NCBI GenBank assembly: GCA_964422725.1
Contig: CAYRCC010000004.1
Span: 14,616 to 78,615 of the forward strand
Length of the DNA: 64,000 nt
Direction: 5' to 3'
From: CAKSNH01 sp964422725
Lineage (GTDB): Bacteria > Bacillota > Clostridia > UBA1381
Of this stretch, positions 28,318 through 35,719 are shown piece after piece. The notes under the pieces are model-generated. The model made no database searches, was not told the DNA's origin, and saw nothing but the letters and a program-made list of their open reading frames with translations. The translations under genes were made by a program, and so were the position numbers. Position 1 is the stretch's first letter. Every line of letters starts with the position of its first letter.

Positions 28318-28737
28318 TTATGCCGACACCAAACGTCTTCCAAGCTCTTCACACTGCGCCAAAACATCGCTGTCGGGTTCACCGCAGGCAATAAGTCCGT
28401 CGGCGTTCAGCAGTATTGCGCCTGCCTTTTCGGTGCGTTCAACCCAGTTTCGCATCCACTCGCCGTCACCCCAGCCGTAAGAGCCGAACAATGCCACTCT
28501 TTTTCCCGAAATACTCTGTTCCAGCTGTGTAAAGAACGGCTCAAAGTCCTCCTCCTCAAGCACCTCAGACCCCATCGCCGGACAACCGAGCGCAATGCTG
28601 TCATAAGCCGCAACGTCTGCCGCGGACGTTTGGGTTACTTCAAATAAGTCAGCACCGCCGGCACCCTTTAAAATTTCTTTTGCCATCATCTCGGTATTTC
28701 CCGTTCCGCTCCAATATACAATTGCTGTTTTACTCAT
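28318..28737 (-). CDS. flavodoxin
   Basis: 139 residues. FMN phosphate loop YWSGTGNTEMMA at the N-terminus, an aromatic 50s-type loop region (LGCPAMGSEVLEEEDFEPF), and SYGWGDGEWM for the 90s loop. A small electron carrier that replaces ferredoxin when iron is short. It is the last gene of the feo operon, which fits iron-limited expression. Start ATG 28737 has GGAGG upstream. Confidence 0.93.
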   Translation of the reverse strand: MSKTAIVYWSGTGNTEMMAKEILKGAGGADLFEVTQTSAADVAAYDSIALGCPAMGSEVLEEEDFEPFFTQLEQSISGKRVALFGSYGWGDGEWMRNWVERTEKAGAILLNADGLIACGEPDSDVLAQCEELGRRLVSA

Positions 28738-28846
28738 TAAAAAAACCTCCTGAATAATTTATAATTATATCCGAGCTTCAAACAAATCTCTTTCGATTTT
28801 ATCCAAAGCCACAGCTTACGCAAAACAATCTTCTCACACGCTCACC

Positions 28847-29404
28847 TCAGCACGCCGCAACCAAATCGCAAAGCTGTACTCCCTGATTTACAAGCTGCAT
28901 AAGCCGACTGCGGCAACGGTCATATTTTGAAAACAACTCCTTTGTGCTTTCAACATTGTCATACACTTTCCAATATCCCGTGTACATACAGCCGACATTT
29001 TTATGATTTATGAAACCATAAACATCACACATAGGATACCCCAAAAACACTCCTACTTCATGCGGAAATTCGGCGTTTTCACCGATTCGGCTACGCAAAA
29101 ATTCTATGCTTTCGCTCAGTTTGCCGCTATTGGGATATCCGTACTTATGTAAAAATTTCACTGTTTCCGGCTTGTTAATGCATTTGTGCAAATTTTCTCT
29201 ACGGTAAACCATCACAAGCGCACTTTTCTCACACTCGCACAGAATCTCAAAAAATATATCACAGCCGTTAAGCTCTCTGTTCATATTTGCAAGCTGTGCG
29301 TGCAAATTCGGATACTGCACCTTTGAAAGCGAAAGCATATTCGCCGGCTTGAGTCCGGCAAGTGTCGGTCCGCAATGCATCACTATCTTCGTTTCTATAC
29401 TCAT
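28847..29404 (-). CDS. DUF3793 family protein
   Basis: 185 residues. Begins MHCGPTLAGLKPANML and continues with CDIFFEILCECEKSALVMVYR, the pattern of DUF3793, whose members often sit beside iron-transport genes in Clostridia. Further marks: FLGYPMCDVYGF and GYWKVYDN. Cysteine-rich for its size, which would suit metal or redox chemistry; no function is known. It follows DUF2325 after a gap that holds an iron-box-like palindrome (29423-29440), so it and flavodoxin may have their own metal control. Confidence 0.82.
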   Translation of the reverse strand: MSIETKIVMHCGPTLAGLKPANMLSLSKVQYPNLHAQLANMNRELNGCDIFFEILCECEKSALVMVYRRENLHKCINKPETVKFLHKYGYPNSGKLSESIEFLRSRIGENAEFPHEVGVFLGYPMCDVYGFINHKNVGCMYTGYWKVYDNVESTKELFSKYDRCRSRLMQLVNQGVQLCDLVAAC

Positions 29405-29422
29405 ACAAGCCTCTCCCTTTCC

Positions 29423-29440
29423 GGTTAGTTTTAACTAACC
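29423..29440 (-). promoter_or_regulatory. DtxR-type operator-like palindrome before DUF3793
   Basis: GGTTAGTTTTAACTAACC has perfect 8-bp arms around TT. It is the same GTTAG..CTAAC form as at 32279-32294 and before the first feoA (32962-33010), and resembles IdeR/DtxR boxes. The likely binder is the DtxR-family protein at 33239. Confidence 0.6.
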
Positions 29441-29454
29441 ACTTCCCAAAAAAA

Positions 29455-29745
29455 TTATTTCACCCCAGTGAAATATTCTTCCAGAATATTTGTCAACGCA
29501 TACGCGCTCGACGAATGACTCCTCGCAAGATACGCACCCGTTTTTTCAGCCTGAACCGCCGCTACATTAACCATCTTATGCGCAACCGTACTCGTAAACA
29601 GCACTATTATATTCGGTGTTCCTATCTTACTTTTAAAATCGCTCGGACAATGTGTAAACACCTTGCACTTACAACCATATTTTTTGCAGATTTCTTTATA
29701 CTGGCAGTGCATTCTGTCATGACCGCCAACTATTACTATACTCAT
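29455..29745 (-). CDS. DUF2325 domain protein
   Basis: 96 residues: MSIVIVGGHDRM..., a Rossmann-like start, then YKEICKKYGCKCKVFTH, IIVLFTSTVAHKMVNVA and a C-terminal ARSHSSSAYALTNIL. This matches DUF2325, a small single-domain family of unknown function often found with metal transport genes. Start ATG 29745 has AAAGGA upstream. It lies between the 40-residue membrane protein and DUF3793 within the feo operon. Confidence 0.8.
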   Translation of the reverse strand: MSIVIVGGHDRMHCQYKEICKKYGCKCKVFTHCPSDFKSKIGTPNIIVLFTSTVAHKMVNVAAVQAEKTGAYLARSHSSSAYALTNILEEYFTGVK

Positions 29746-29777
29746 ACATACAAATCCTTTCGGGATTACCGCGGACT

Positions 29778-29900
29778 TTACCGTTTACACGATAAAGTCC
29801 GCCTAATCGCAGCTTTTACATATGTTATCGAGATTATAACCGCAAGACACAGTATCCACATTGCCGCGCCGTCATACAACAGCGGCAACATTTTTGCCAT
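29778..29900 (-). CDS. tiny membrane protein in the feo operon (40 residues)
   Basis: A short frame with GAGAGGTG upstream of ATG 29900: a short N-terminal stretch, one membrane helix (MWILCLAVIISITYV) and a basic tail RRTLSCKR. The stop is embedded in a hairpin (CGGACTTTA / TAAAGTCCG). It lies 25 bases after the Cys-rich FeoB-associated gene, in the same direction. Family not recognised; a FeoB accessory subunit is a reasonable inference from position. Confidence 0.6.
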   Translation of the reverse strand: MAKMLPLLYDGAAMWILCLAVIISITYVKAAIRRTLSCKR

Positions 29901-29925
29901 TTCTTACACCTCTCTCAGCATAAAC

Positions 29926-30078
29926 CTATTCACTCTTATGACACACACCGGACATTGCACACCCCGAACAACCGCAGCTGCACGAGCTTTTTCCGGCTTT
30001 TTTCTTTTTAATCATATTAACTACTATCGCCGCAATAACTCCGGCTAATACTAACGATATAACAATGGTAGCAATCAT
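29926..30078 (-). CDS. FeoB-associated Cys-rich membrane protein
   Basis: 50 residues directly after feoB (8 bases). One N-terminal membrane helix (IVISLVLAGVIAAIVV), a basic KKKK stretch, then a cysteine cluster SCSCGCSGCAMSGVC and a histidine. This is the signature of the FeoB-associated Cys-rich membrane protein family. It probably handles Fe(II) at the cytoplasmic mouth of FeoB, as FeoC does elsewhere. GAGGT lies upstream of ATG 30078. Confidence 0.88.
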   Translation of the reverse strand: MIATIVISLVLAGVIAAIVVNMIKKKKAGKSSCSCGCSGCAMSGVCHKSE

Positions 30079-30086
30079 ATAAAACC

Positions 30087-32258
30087 TCACATTCCGATAC
30101 CGTCCGACTTACCCGATACCTTCGCCGCCGGACGCAGCAGTAAATAAAGCATAACAATAACTACAGCAAACGCAATTAGCGTACCTATACCAAAACTGCC
30201 GGTCGTAATCAAACTGCCGATTTGGTATACGCAAAGCGAAACCGCATAAGCAAACGCACACATATAACCAATTGCGCCCCATGTCCATTTTGCGTTGTTC
30301 ATTTCACGTCTTATAGCACCCATTGCCGCAAAGCAAGGCGCACAAAGCAAATTGAAGATAAGGAATGAGAACGCCGAAAGCTGACTTCCTCCGAAAAATT
30401 CCTGTCCTATAACCGCAAGTTTGCTTGCCTCCGCACCGCCTGCCTCTACAAGCTCCATAGCAAGGTCTGCATCAGCCATTGACGAAAGCGAACCGAACAC
30501 ACCTACAACCTCTTCCTTTGCAACAAGTCCGAGAACCGTCGCAACCGCTGACTGCCAGTTTCCGAAACCAAGCGGAACAAACAGCACCGCAATACCTCTG
30601 CCTATTACCTCAAGTATTGATGCACCGCCGTTTTCGTCGGTAATATAGTGGAAACCGCTCTCAAAGCTCAAACTGTTAAGCACCCATATAACAACACTTG
30701 CCAAAAGAATTACAGTACCGGCTCTCTTGATAAAGCTCCAGCCTCTCTCCCAAGTACCTCTCAGCACGTTGCCCGCCGCCGGAGCGTGGTACGCCGGAAG
30801 CTCCATAACAAACGGCGCCGGATCTCCGGCAAACATTTTTGTCTTTTTCAAAATGATACCCGATATTATAACCGCCGCAACACCTATGAAATACGCCGAT
30901 GTGGCTACCCAGGCACTGCCGCCGAATACTGCCGCCGCAATAAGTCCGACAATCGGCATTTTAGCACCGCACGGGATAAATCCTGTCGTCATAATTGTAA
31001 TTTTACGGTCGCGGTCCTGCTCAATTGTACGCGATGCCATAATACCCGGAACTCCGCAGCCCGTCGCAACAAGCATAGGAATAAAGGATTTACCCGAAAG
31101 TCCGAATTTTCTGAAAATTCTGTCCATTATAAACGCAACTCTCGCCATATAACCCACATCTTCAAGGATACACAGCATCAAAAACAGAATAAGCATTTGC
31201 GGCACAAATCCCAAAACAGCACCCACACCGCCTACAATACCGTCAGCCACAAGACCTACCAGCCATTCTGCACAGCCTATGTTTTCAAGTCCCGCCGTAA
31301 CAGCCGGAACAATCCATTCGCCGAACAGCGTATCGTTCATAAATCCCGTCACCCAATCGCCTATACTGCCGATTGAAATTGTATACACCGCCCACATAAT
31401 AAGCACAAATATCGGCAGTGCAAGAAAACGATTCGTTACGACTTTATCAATCTTATCCGATGTAGTCATACCGGTTTTATTCTTTTTCTTACAGCAGTCG
31501 TGGATTATCGACGAAATGTAATTGTAGCGTTCATTCGTGATAATGCTTTCGCTGTCGTCGTCCATTTCTTTTTCCGCTTTGGCTATTATATCCGATACGT
31601 CAGGTGCGTTTTTAATCTGTTCCGAAATCTTTTCGTCACGCTCAAACAGCTTTATCGCAAAAAATCTCTTCTGTACCTCGGCAACATCTGAGGCAAATCT
31701 GTCGCTCACCGCTTTTATGTAATCTTCCACCTCATTGCTGAATTTATGCGATGCCGTAAAAGACGTATGTCTTTCGCCGATTTCAATCGCTTTTTCAACA
31801 ACCTCTCCAAGTCCCGTGCCCTTCAGCGCCGATACCGCGACAACAGGACAGTTAAGGTATTTTGAAAGCTTTGCAAGATTTATTATATCGCCGTTCTTTT
31901 TAACAACGTCCATCATATTAATCGCCATAACCATCGGTATTCCAAGCTCGGCAAGCTGTGTTGTAAGATAAAGGTTTCTCTCGATATTGGTACCGTCTAT
32001 AATGTTCAGAATAACATCGGGATGCTCGTTTATCAAATAATTCCTCGCTACAACTTCCTCAAGTGTATACGGTGACAATGAGTAAATACCCGGCAGGTCA
32101 GTGATAATCACATCGCTGTGCCCTTTGATTTTTCCCTCTTTCTTCTCAACCGTTACTCCCGGCCAGTTACCCACAAACTGATTTGAACCCGTAAGCGCAT
32201 TAAACATTGTTGTTTTTCCGCTGTTCGGATTTCCCGCAAGTGCAATTTTTATCGACAT
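30087..32258 (-). CDS. feoB: ferrous iron transporter FeoB
   Basis: 723 residues. N-terminal G domain: GNPNSGKTT (G1), DLPG (G3) and the NMMD form of NxxD (G4); a helical GDI-like region to about 260; then the membrane core with two Gate segments (GCGVPGIMASRT and LLCAPCFAAMGAIRRE) and about a dozen helices. It imports Fe(II) across the cytoplasmic membrane. ATG 32258 is preceded by GGGAGG. A palindrome (32279-32294) lies in the 78-base gap to feoA. Downstream are the Cys-rich helper and the rest of the iron operon. Confidence 0.97.
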   Translation of the reverse strand: MSIKIALAGNPNSGKTTMFNALTGSNQFVGNWPGVTVEKKEGKIKGHSDVIITDLPGIYSLSPYTLEEVVARNYLINEHPDVILNIIDGTNIERNLYLTTQLAELGIPMVMAINMMDVVKKNGDIINLAKLSKYLNCPVVAVSALKGTGLGEVVEKAIEIGERHTSFTASHKFSNEVEDYIKAVSDRFASDVAEVQKRFFAIKLFERDEKISEQIKNAPDVSDIIAKAEKEMDDDSESIITNERYNYISSIIHDCCKKKNKTGMTTSDKIDKVVTNRFLALPIFVLIMWAVYTISIGSIGDWVTGFMNDTLFGEWIVPAVTAGLENIGCAEWLVGLVADGIVGGVGAVLGFVPQMLILFLMLCILEDVGYMARVAFIMDRIFRKFGLSGKSFIPMLVATGCGVPGIMASRTIEQDRDRKITIMTTGFIPCGAKMPIVGLIAAAVFGGSAWVATSAYFIGVAAVIISGIILKKTKMFAGDPAPFVMELPAYHAPAAGNVLRGTWERGWSFIKRAGTVILLASVVIWVLNSLSFESGFHYITDENGGASILEVIGRGIAVLFVPLGFGNWQSAVATVLGLVAKEEVVGVFGSLSSMADADLAMELVEAGGAEASKLAVIGQEFFGGSQLSAFSFLIFNLLCAPCFAAMGAIRREMNNAKWTWGAIGYMCAFAYAVSLCVYQIGSLITTGSFGIGTLIAFAVVIVMLYLLLRPAAKVSGKSDGIGM

Positions 32259-32278
32259 CTATTTTTACCTCCCATTCG

Positions 32279-32294
32279 GTTAGCTTCAGCTAAC
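32279..32294 (-). promoter_or_regulatory. DtxR-type operator-like palindrome before feoB
   Basis: GTTAGCTTCAGCTAAC has perfect 6-bp arms. It lies 21 bases upstream of the feoB start, inside the feoA-feoB gap. No clear -35/-10 pair accompanies it, so it may act as an internal operator or roadblock. Confidence 0.5.
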
Positions 32295-32336
32295 TGCACG
32301 CCAAAAAAATTTGATTTCATATTTTACCCAAAAAAA

Positions 32337-32558
32337 TCAGTTTACCTCTACCATCTCGGCATCGGCTTTTCTGATTGAAAGCTCATAACCTCTTACGGTA
32401 ATTTCCACAGGGTCACCGAGCGGCGCAACTTTTCTTACAAATATCTCCGTACCCTTGGTTATACCCATATCCATTATTCTGCGCCTTACCGCACCTGTAC
32501 CGCTTACCTTCTGTACCGTAACGGTATCGCCGATTTTTACATCTCTCAAAGTTCTCAT
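32337..32558 (-). CDS. feoA: FeoA family protein
   Basis: 73 residues with an SH3-like FeoA fold: TLRDVKIGDTVTVQKVSGTG, RRRIMDMGITKGTEI, and DPVEITVRGYELSIRKADAEMVEV. It helps FeoB. I prefer ATG 32558 (AAGGA upstream) over TTG 32567, which is too close to the ribosome site. The second feoA is 137 bases upstream in the same direction. Confidence 0.93.
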   Translation of the reverse strand: MRTLRDVKIGDTVTVQKVSGTGAVRRRIMDMGITKGTEIFVRKVAPLGDPVEITVRGYELSIRKADAEMVEVN

Positions 32559-32695
32559 TATTATCAAATCCTTCCGTTATAACAAGATTTAATCTGAAAC
32601 TCCTGCACAGCAAAAGTTAATTTAAACAGTATTTCGTAAGCCGAAAAATATGTATACACTTCCTAAATATATAGGAAGAATACTTTAGGGCGAAG

Positions 32696-32908
32696 TCATA
32701 CCATTATCCTGTTTGCCATAGCGCGGTCAATCGCTACACGAGTGTCCTTTATATTCACAATCATATTTCCGGCAATTTCGGAAATAACAGTGATTTCACT
32801 TCCGGCAACAAAACCCAAGTTTCCAAGGAACTTTCTTGTTTCATCGTTACCGTTGACCTTTAAAACTGTTCTTTTTTCTCCAACACCCGACATAGATAAT
32901 GGCATCAT
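32696..32908 (-). CDS. feoA: FeoA family protein (second copy)
   Basis: 70 residues with the FeoA pattern: PLSMSGVGEKRTVLKV, RKFLGNLGFVAGSEITVIS, and NMIVNIKDTRVAIDRAMANRIMV. It diverges strongly from the other copy, so it is not a recent duplicate. ATG 32908 has GAGGAG 6 bases upstream. First gene of the feo operon, behind a metal-regulated-looking promoter. Paired FeoA proteins are common in Clostridia. Confidence 0.92.
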   Translation of the reverse strand: MMPLSMSGVGEKRTVLKVNGNDETRKFLGNLGFVAGSEITVISEIAGNMIVNIKDTRVAIDRAMANRIMV

Positions 32909-32961
32909 AATCAACTCCTCAAATCAATTACTCAAATACTGATTTTATGCATGCAAAAAAT

Positions 32962-33021
32962 TTAGTTAGATATCCCTAACCTTTCTGCGATTAGTTTAAC
33001 ATAACTAACCGATAATGTCAA
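32962..33021 (-). promoter_or_regulatory. feo operon promoter with two DtxR-type operators
   Basis: On the minus strand TTGACA (33021-33016), 17 bases, then TAAACT with extended TGT (32998-32993). The palindrome TTAGTTTAACATAACTAA (32991-33008) covers the -10 and spacer, and a second half-matched box (GTTAG..CTAAC, 32965-32980) lies past the start point. Binding there should block transcription. Elsewhere in the 330-base gap (32909-33238) I see only the promoter at 33172. Confidence 0.72.
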
Positions 33022-33171
33022 TATATTTTTCGCAATTTGAGTAATATGCATAATAATTTGTCTGTATCGGAAAGCCGTATAGTGAAAAAATACCATACTT
33101 TCGGCAGCCCTCAACATCGTGCCCGACAGTGAGCCGTTTTACAACTTTTCCGTTTTTGCGGTCAACAACAT

Positions 33172-33200
33172 TTGACACAAACACCGCTTTATGATATAAT
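33172..33200 (+). promoter_or_regulatory. consensus promoter of the DtxR-family regulator
   Basis: TTGACA (33172-33177), 17 bases, TATAAT (33195-33200): a perfect sigma-A promoter, 39 bases before the GTG start. No GTTAG palindrome overlaps it, so the regulator appears to be made constitutively. Confidence 0.8.
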
Positions 33201-33238
33201 TTTAAATATCTGATTGATAATAAGCTGGAGGTATAGCA

Positions 33239-33613
33239 GTGAAAATAAAAGAATCTGCCGAAAATTATCTTGAAACCATATTAATGCTGAAAAAGGAAAA
33301 CGGATATGTGCGCAGTATTGACATTGCACATCATCTTTCCTTTACAAAAGCAAGCGTTTCGGTTGCAATGAAATCGTTTCGTGAGGAAGGGTATGTCACT
33401 GTAGACTGTGACGGGAATATTGAGCTTACCCAAAAAGGTCTTGAAATTGCCGAGAAAATGTACGAGCGCCACAAAATCATCGCCAAAGGCTTAATTGCGC
33501 TCGGTGTAAGCGAAAGCACAGCTTACGAGGACAGCTGTAAAATAGAGCACGATATAAGCAGCGAAAGCTTTAACGCAATAAAAACCTACCTTACGGAAAA
33601 CAACGTAATCTAG
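33239..33613 (+). CDS. DtxR/MntR-family metal-dependent repressor
   Basis: 124 residues, GTG start with GGAGG upstream. The N-terminal winged helix begins ESAENYLETILML and has the recognition segment TKASVSVAMKSFREEGYV; the dimerisation/metal domain has ERHKII and EDSCKIEHDIS, which give the expected Glu/His and Cys/Glu/His ligands. No C-terminal SH3 domain, so it is the short MntR-like form. Divergent from the feo operon, whose promoter carries matching palindromes. Iron rather than manganese sensing is inferred from that context. Confidence 0.9.
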   Translation: MKIKESAENYLETILMLKKENGYVRSIDIAHHLSFTKASVSVAMKSFREEGYVTVDCDGNIELTQKGLEIAEKMYERHKIIAKGLIALGVSESTAYEDSCKIEHDISSESFNAIKTYLTENNVI

Positions 33614-33631
33614 CGGTTAAATTCAGTTTAC

Positions 33632-33696
33632 AAAAAGCAAAGCTTTTCCGCCGAATACTTTTTATCTTGAATCCGTGCGGAAAACGCTTTGTTTTT
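33632..33696. terminator. bidirectional terminator between the DtxR regulator and the membrane protein gene
   Basis: Long imperfect inverted repeat of about 20 bp arms (33632-33651 and 33677-33696). It has T-rich ends on both strands (GTTTTT on plus, GCTTTTTG on minus), between two converging genes. Confidence 0.65.
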
Positions 33697-33732
33697 ATAC
33701 TTATTATATTCACTTTACACACCGCACCGTTA

Positions 33733-34101
33733 CTACATTCTTATTCTGTTAAATCCCCACAATCCGCCCGACACCGCCAATGCCGCAATAAACAGCGGCA
33801 GTACAAAATTTTTGCCCACCGCTTTCACCGCCCAAACAGCGTTTACATTGTCCGGCGAATTGAAGTAGAGCAGCACAAGCACCAGTATCAGAAACAGCGA
33901 CAGCGGCACAGTGAAAAATCCGCCCTTTTTCTTAAACCACAAATACAAATATTCCAAAACCATAACCGCCCCGAACGACACATAAACCCATACAACCGTA
34001 TTCCCCTTAAAGCTCTTTGTAATCGTCGGAACGGCAAAAAACACCGCCATTGTAATAACACTCTGAACCGCCGCCAAACCTATATATTTAAGTATTTTCA
34101 T
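33733..34101 (-). CDS. four-helix membrane protein, unknown
   Basis: 122 residues, GGAAAGGAA upstream of ATG 34101. Four hydrophobic segments (about residues 5-25, 37-56, 63-81 and 97-114), with KKKGG in the middle loop. No recognised motif. It stands alone between the DtxR regulator and trkA, transcribed against both. The opposite strand also has a frame here, but it is Arg/His-rich and lacks a good start. Confidence 0.65.
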   Translation of the reverse strand: MKILKYIGLAAVQSVITMAVFFAVPTITKSFKGNTVVWVYVSFGAVMVLEYLYLWFKKKGGFFTVPLSLFLILVLVLLYFNSPDNVNAVWAVKAVGKNFVLPLFIAALAVSGGLWGFNRIRM

Positions 34102-34262
34102 TTGTATTTCCTTTCCGTTATTATTTATCCGCTGTTATTATACCAAATTCCGTTTGATTTGTAAACAAGTTAAAAATCCTTATCTGTCAATTTGCATAAA
34201 TTATATGTATATTTTAATCAAAATTCAGCTGTTATTACTGTATTTGTTCATATTATTTTCTA

Positions 34263-34291
34263 TTGCATTTGCATTTTAAATATGTTACACT
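34263..34291 (+). promoter_or_regulatory. promoter of trkA-trkH
   Basis: TTGCAT, 17 bases, TACACT with an upstream TGT (extended -10). It leaves about 50 bases to the trkA ATG. I checked for a ydaO-like c-di-AMP riboswitch and saw no room for one downstream of this promoter. Confidence 0.5.
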
Positions 34292-34347
34292 AGTGCTTGT
34301 GATAAAAGTAAAATTTTATCATTATATTTTATGTGAAGGTGTTTTTT

Positions 34348-35715
34348 ATGAATATTATCATAGTCGGCTGCGGAAAAATCGGTCAAAAGCTGACCGCACA
34401 GCTAAATCAGGAAGGACATAACATTACAGTCATTGATACAAAATACAATATAGTACAGGATACAATCAACAAATACGATTCTATGGGGGTTGTCGGCAAC
34501 GGTGCAACCGTTTCCGTTTTGACGGAAGCAAACATCGGCTCTGCCGACCTCTTAATCGCCACAACCAGCTCAGATGAGCTTAACCTTATGACCTGTCTTA
34601 TAGCGAAAAAACTCGGAAACTGCCAGACTATCGCACGTCTGCGCAATCCGGAATACCGCAAGGAGGTTCAGTTGCTCAAAGATGACCTCGGACTCACAAT
34701 GATAATCAATCCCGAACAGGCCTCAGCGGTTGAAATGGCGCGGGTGCTGCGTTTTCCTACCGCAATTAAAATAGATACATTTGCAAAAGGAAGAGTGGAG
34801 CTTTTAAAGTTCAGAATTGCCGACGGTTCTGTGCTTGACGGCATTTCGGTTGCCGACATTTTTGCCAGGCTCAACTGTGATGTGCTTGTATGCGGAGTCG
34901 AAAGAGGTGACGAGGCGTTCATTCCGCGCGGCAACTTTATGCTCCGCGGCAAAGACGTTGTAAGCATCATCGCGGCACCGGAAAATGCCTCGTTCTTCTT
35001 TAAAAAAATCGGTCTTAAAGCAAACCCTATTAAGGACGTTATTATCGCCGGCGGCGGCGACACCGCGTTTTACCTTGCTCGCGAGCTGATGAAATCGGGT
35101 ATTAAGGTTAAAATAATAGAAAAAGACGAACAACGCTGTGTAAATCTTTGTCATTTACTTCCGAATGTCGTTATCATAAACGCCGATGCCACCGATAATG
35201 ACGTATTAATCGAAGAAAATATCGAGCATACCGGCGCATTTATAGCGCTTACCAATATCGACGAGGAAAACGTAATGCTTTCGCTGTTTGTAAAAAGCGT
35301 TGCAAACGCCAAAGTGATAACAAAAATCAACAGAATTGCGTATGACAAGGTTTTGAGTACTCTCGACCTTGACACTACAATTTTTCCGCGCAACATTACC
35401 GCTGAATATGTAACCAAGTTTGTGCGCGCAAAGCAAAATTCTCTCGGCTGTAATATCGAAACAATGCACAGTATTCTGGACGGCAAAGCTGAGGCACTGG
35501 AATTTCGCATAACCGAGCAATCGCCCATTTCAAATATGGCGGTGGAGGAGTTGGCTCTCAAGGACAACGTGCTTATTGCCTGCATAAACAGAGCCGGAAA
35601 AATTATAGCACCGCGCGGTAAGGACGTTATTCTCCCGAACGATACAGTAATTGTAGTCACTACCTCAAGAGGATTTAAAGATATAACCGATATTTTAAAA
35701 CACAGAAAGAAGTAA
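34348..35715 (+). CDS. trkA: Trk potassium uptake regulatory subunit TrkA
   Basis: 455 residues: two tandem RCK_N (Rossmann NAD-binding) and RCK_C pairs. The first begins IIIVGCGKIGQKLTAQL with GNGATVSVL; the second begins VIIAGGGDTAFYLAREL with NADATDNDVL. Cytoplasmic gating ring for the TrkH channel, controlled by nucleotides. I chose ATG 34348 (GAAGGTG upstream) over 34333. trkH follows after 4 bases. Confidence 0.95.
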   Translation: MNIIIVGCGKIGQKLTAQLNQEGHNITVIDTKYNIVQDTINKYDSMGVVGNGATVSVLTEANIGSADLLIATTSSDELNLMTCLIAKKLGNCQTIARLRNPEYRKEVQLLKDDLGLTMIINPEQASAVEMARVLRFPTAIKIDTFAKGRVELLKFRIADGSVLDGISVADIFARLNCDVLVCGVERGDEAFIPRGNFMLRGKDVVSIIAAPENASFFFKKIGLKANPIKDVIIAGGGDTAFYLARELMKSGIKVKIIEKDEQRCVNLCHLLPNVVIINADATDNDVLIEENIEHTGAFIALTNIDEENVMLSLFVKSVANAKVITKINRIAYDKVLSTLDLDTTIFPRNITAEYVTKFVRAKQNSLGCNIETMHSILDGKAEALEFRITEQSPISNMAVEELALKDNVLIACINRAGKIIAPRGKDVILPNDTVIVVTTSRGFKDITDILKHRKK

Positions 35716-35719
35716 AAAT

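Noticed and set aside
33667..34164. 165-codon plus-strand frame opposite the four-helix membrane protein
   Set aside because: Arg/His/Gln-rich, no ribosome site; the minus-strand frame has GGAAAGGAA and clear membrane helices.
34165..34347. c-di-AMP (ydaO-type) riboswitch before trkA
   Set aside because: Only about 50 bases separate the promoter from the ATG, and no matching motif or terminator fold is seen.
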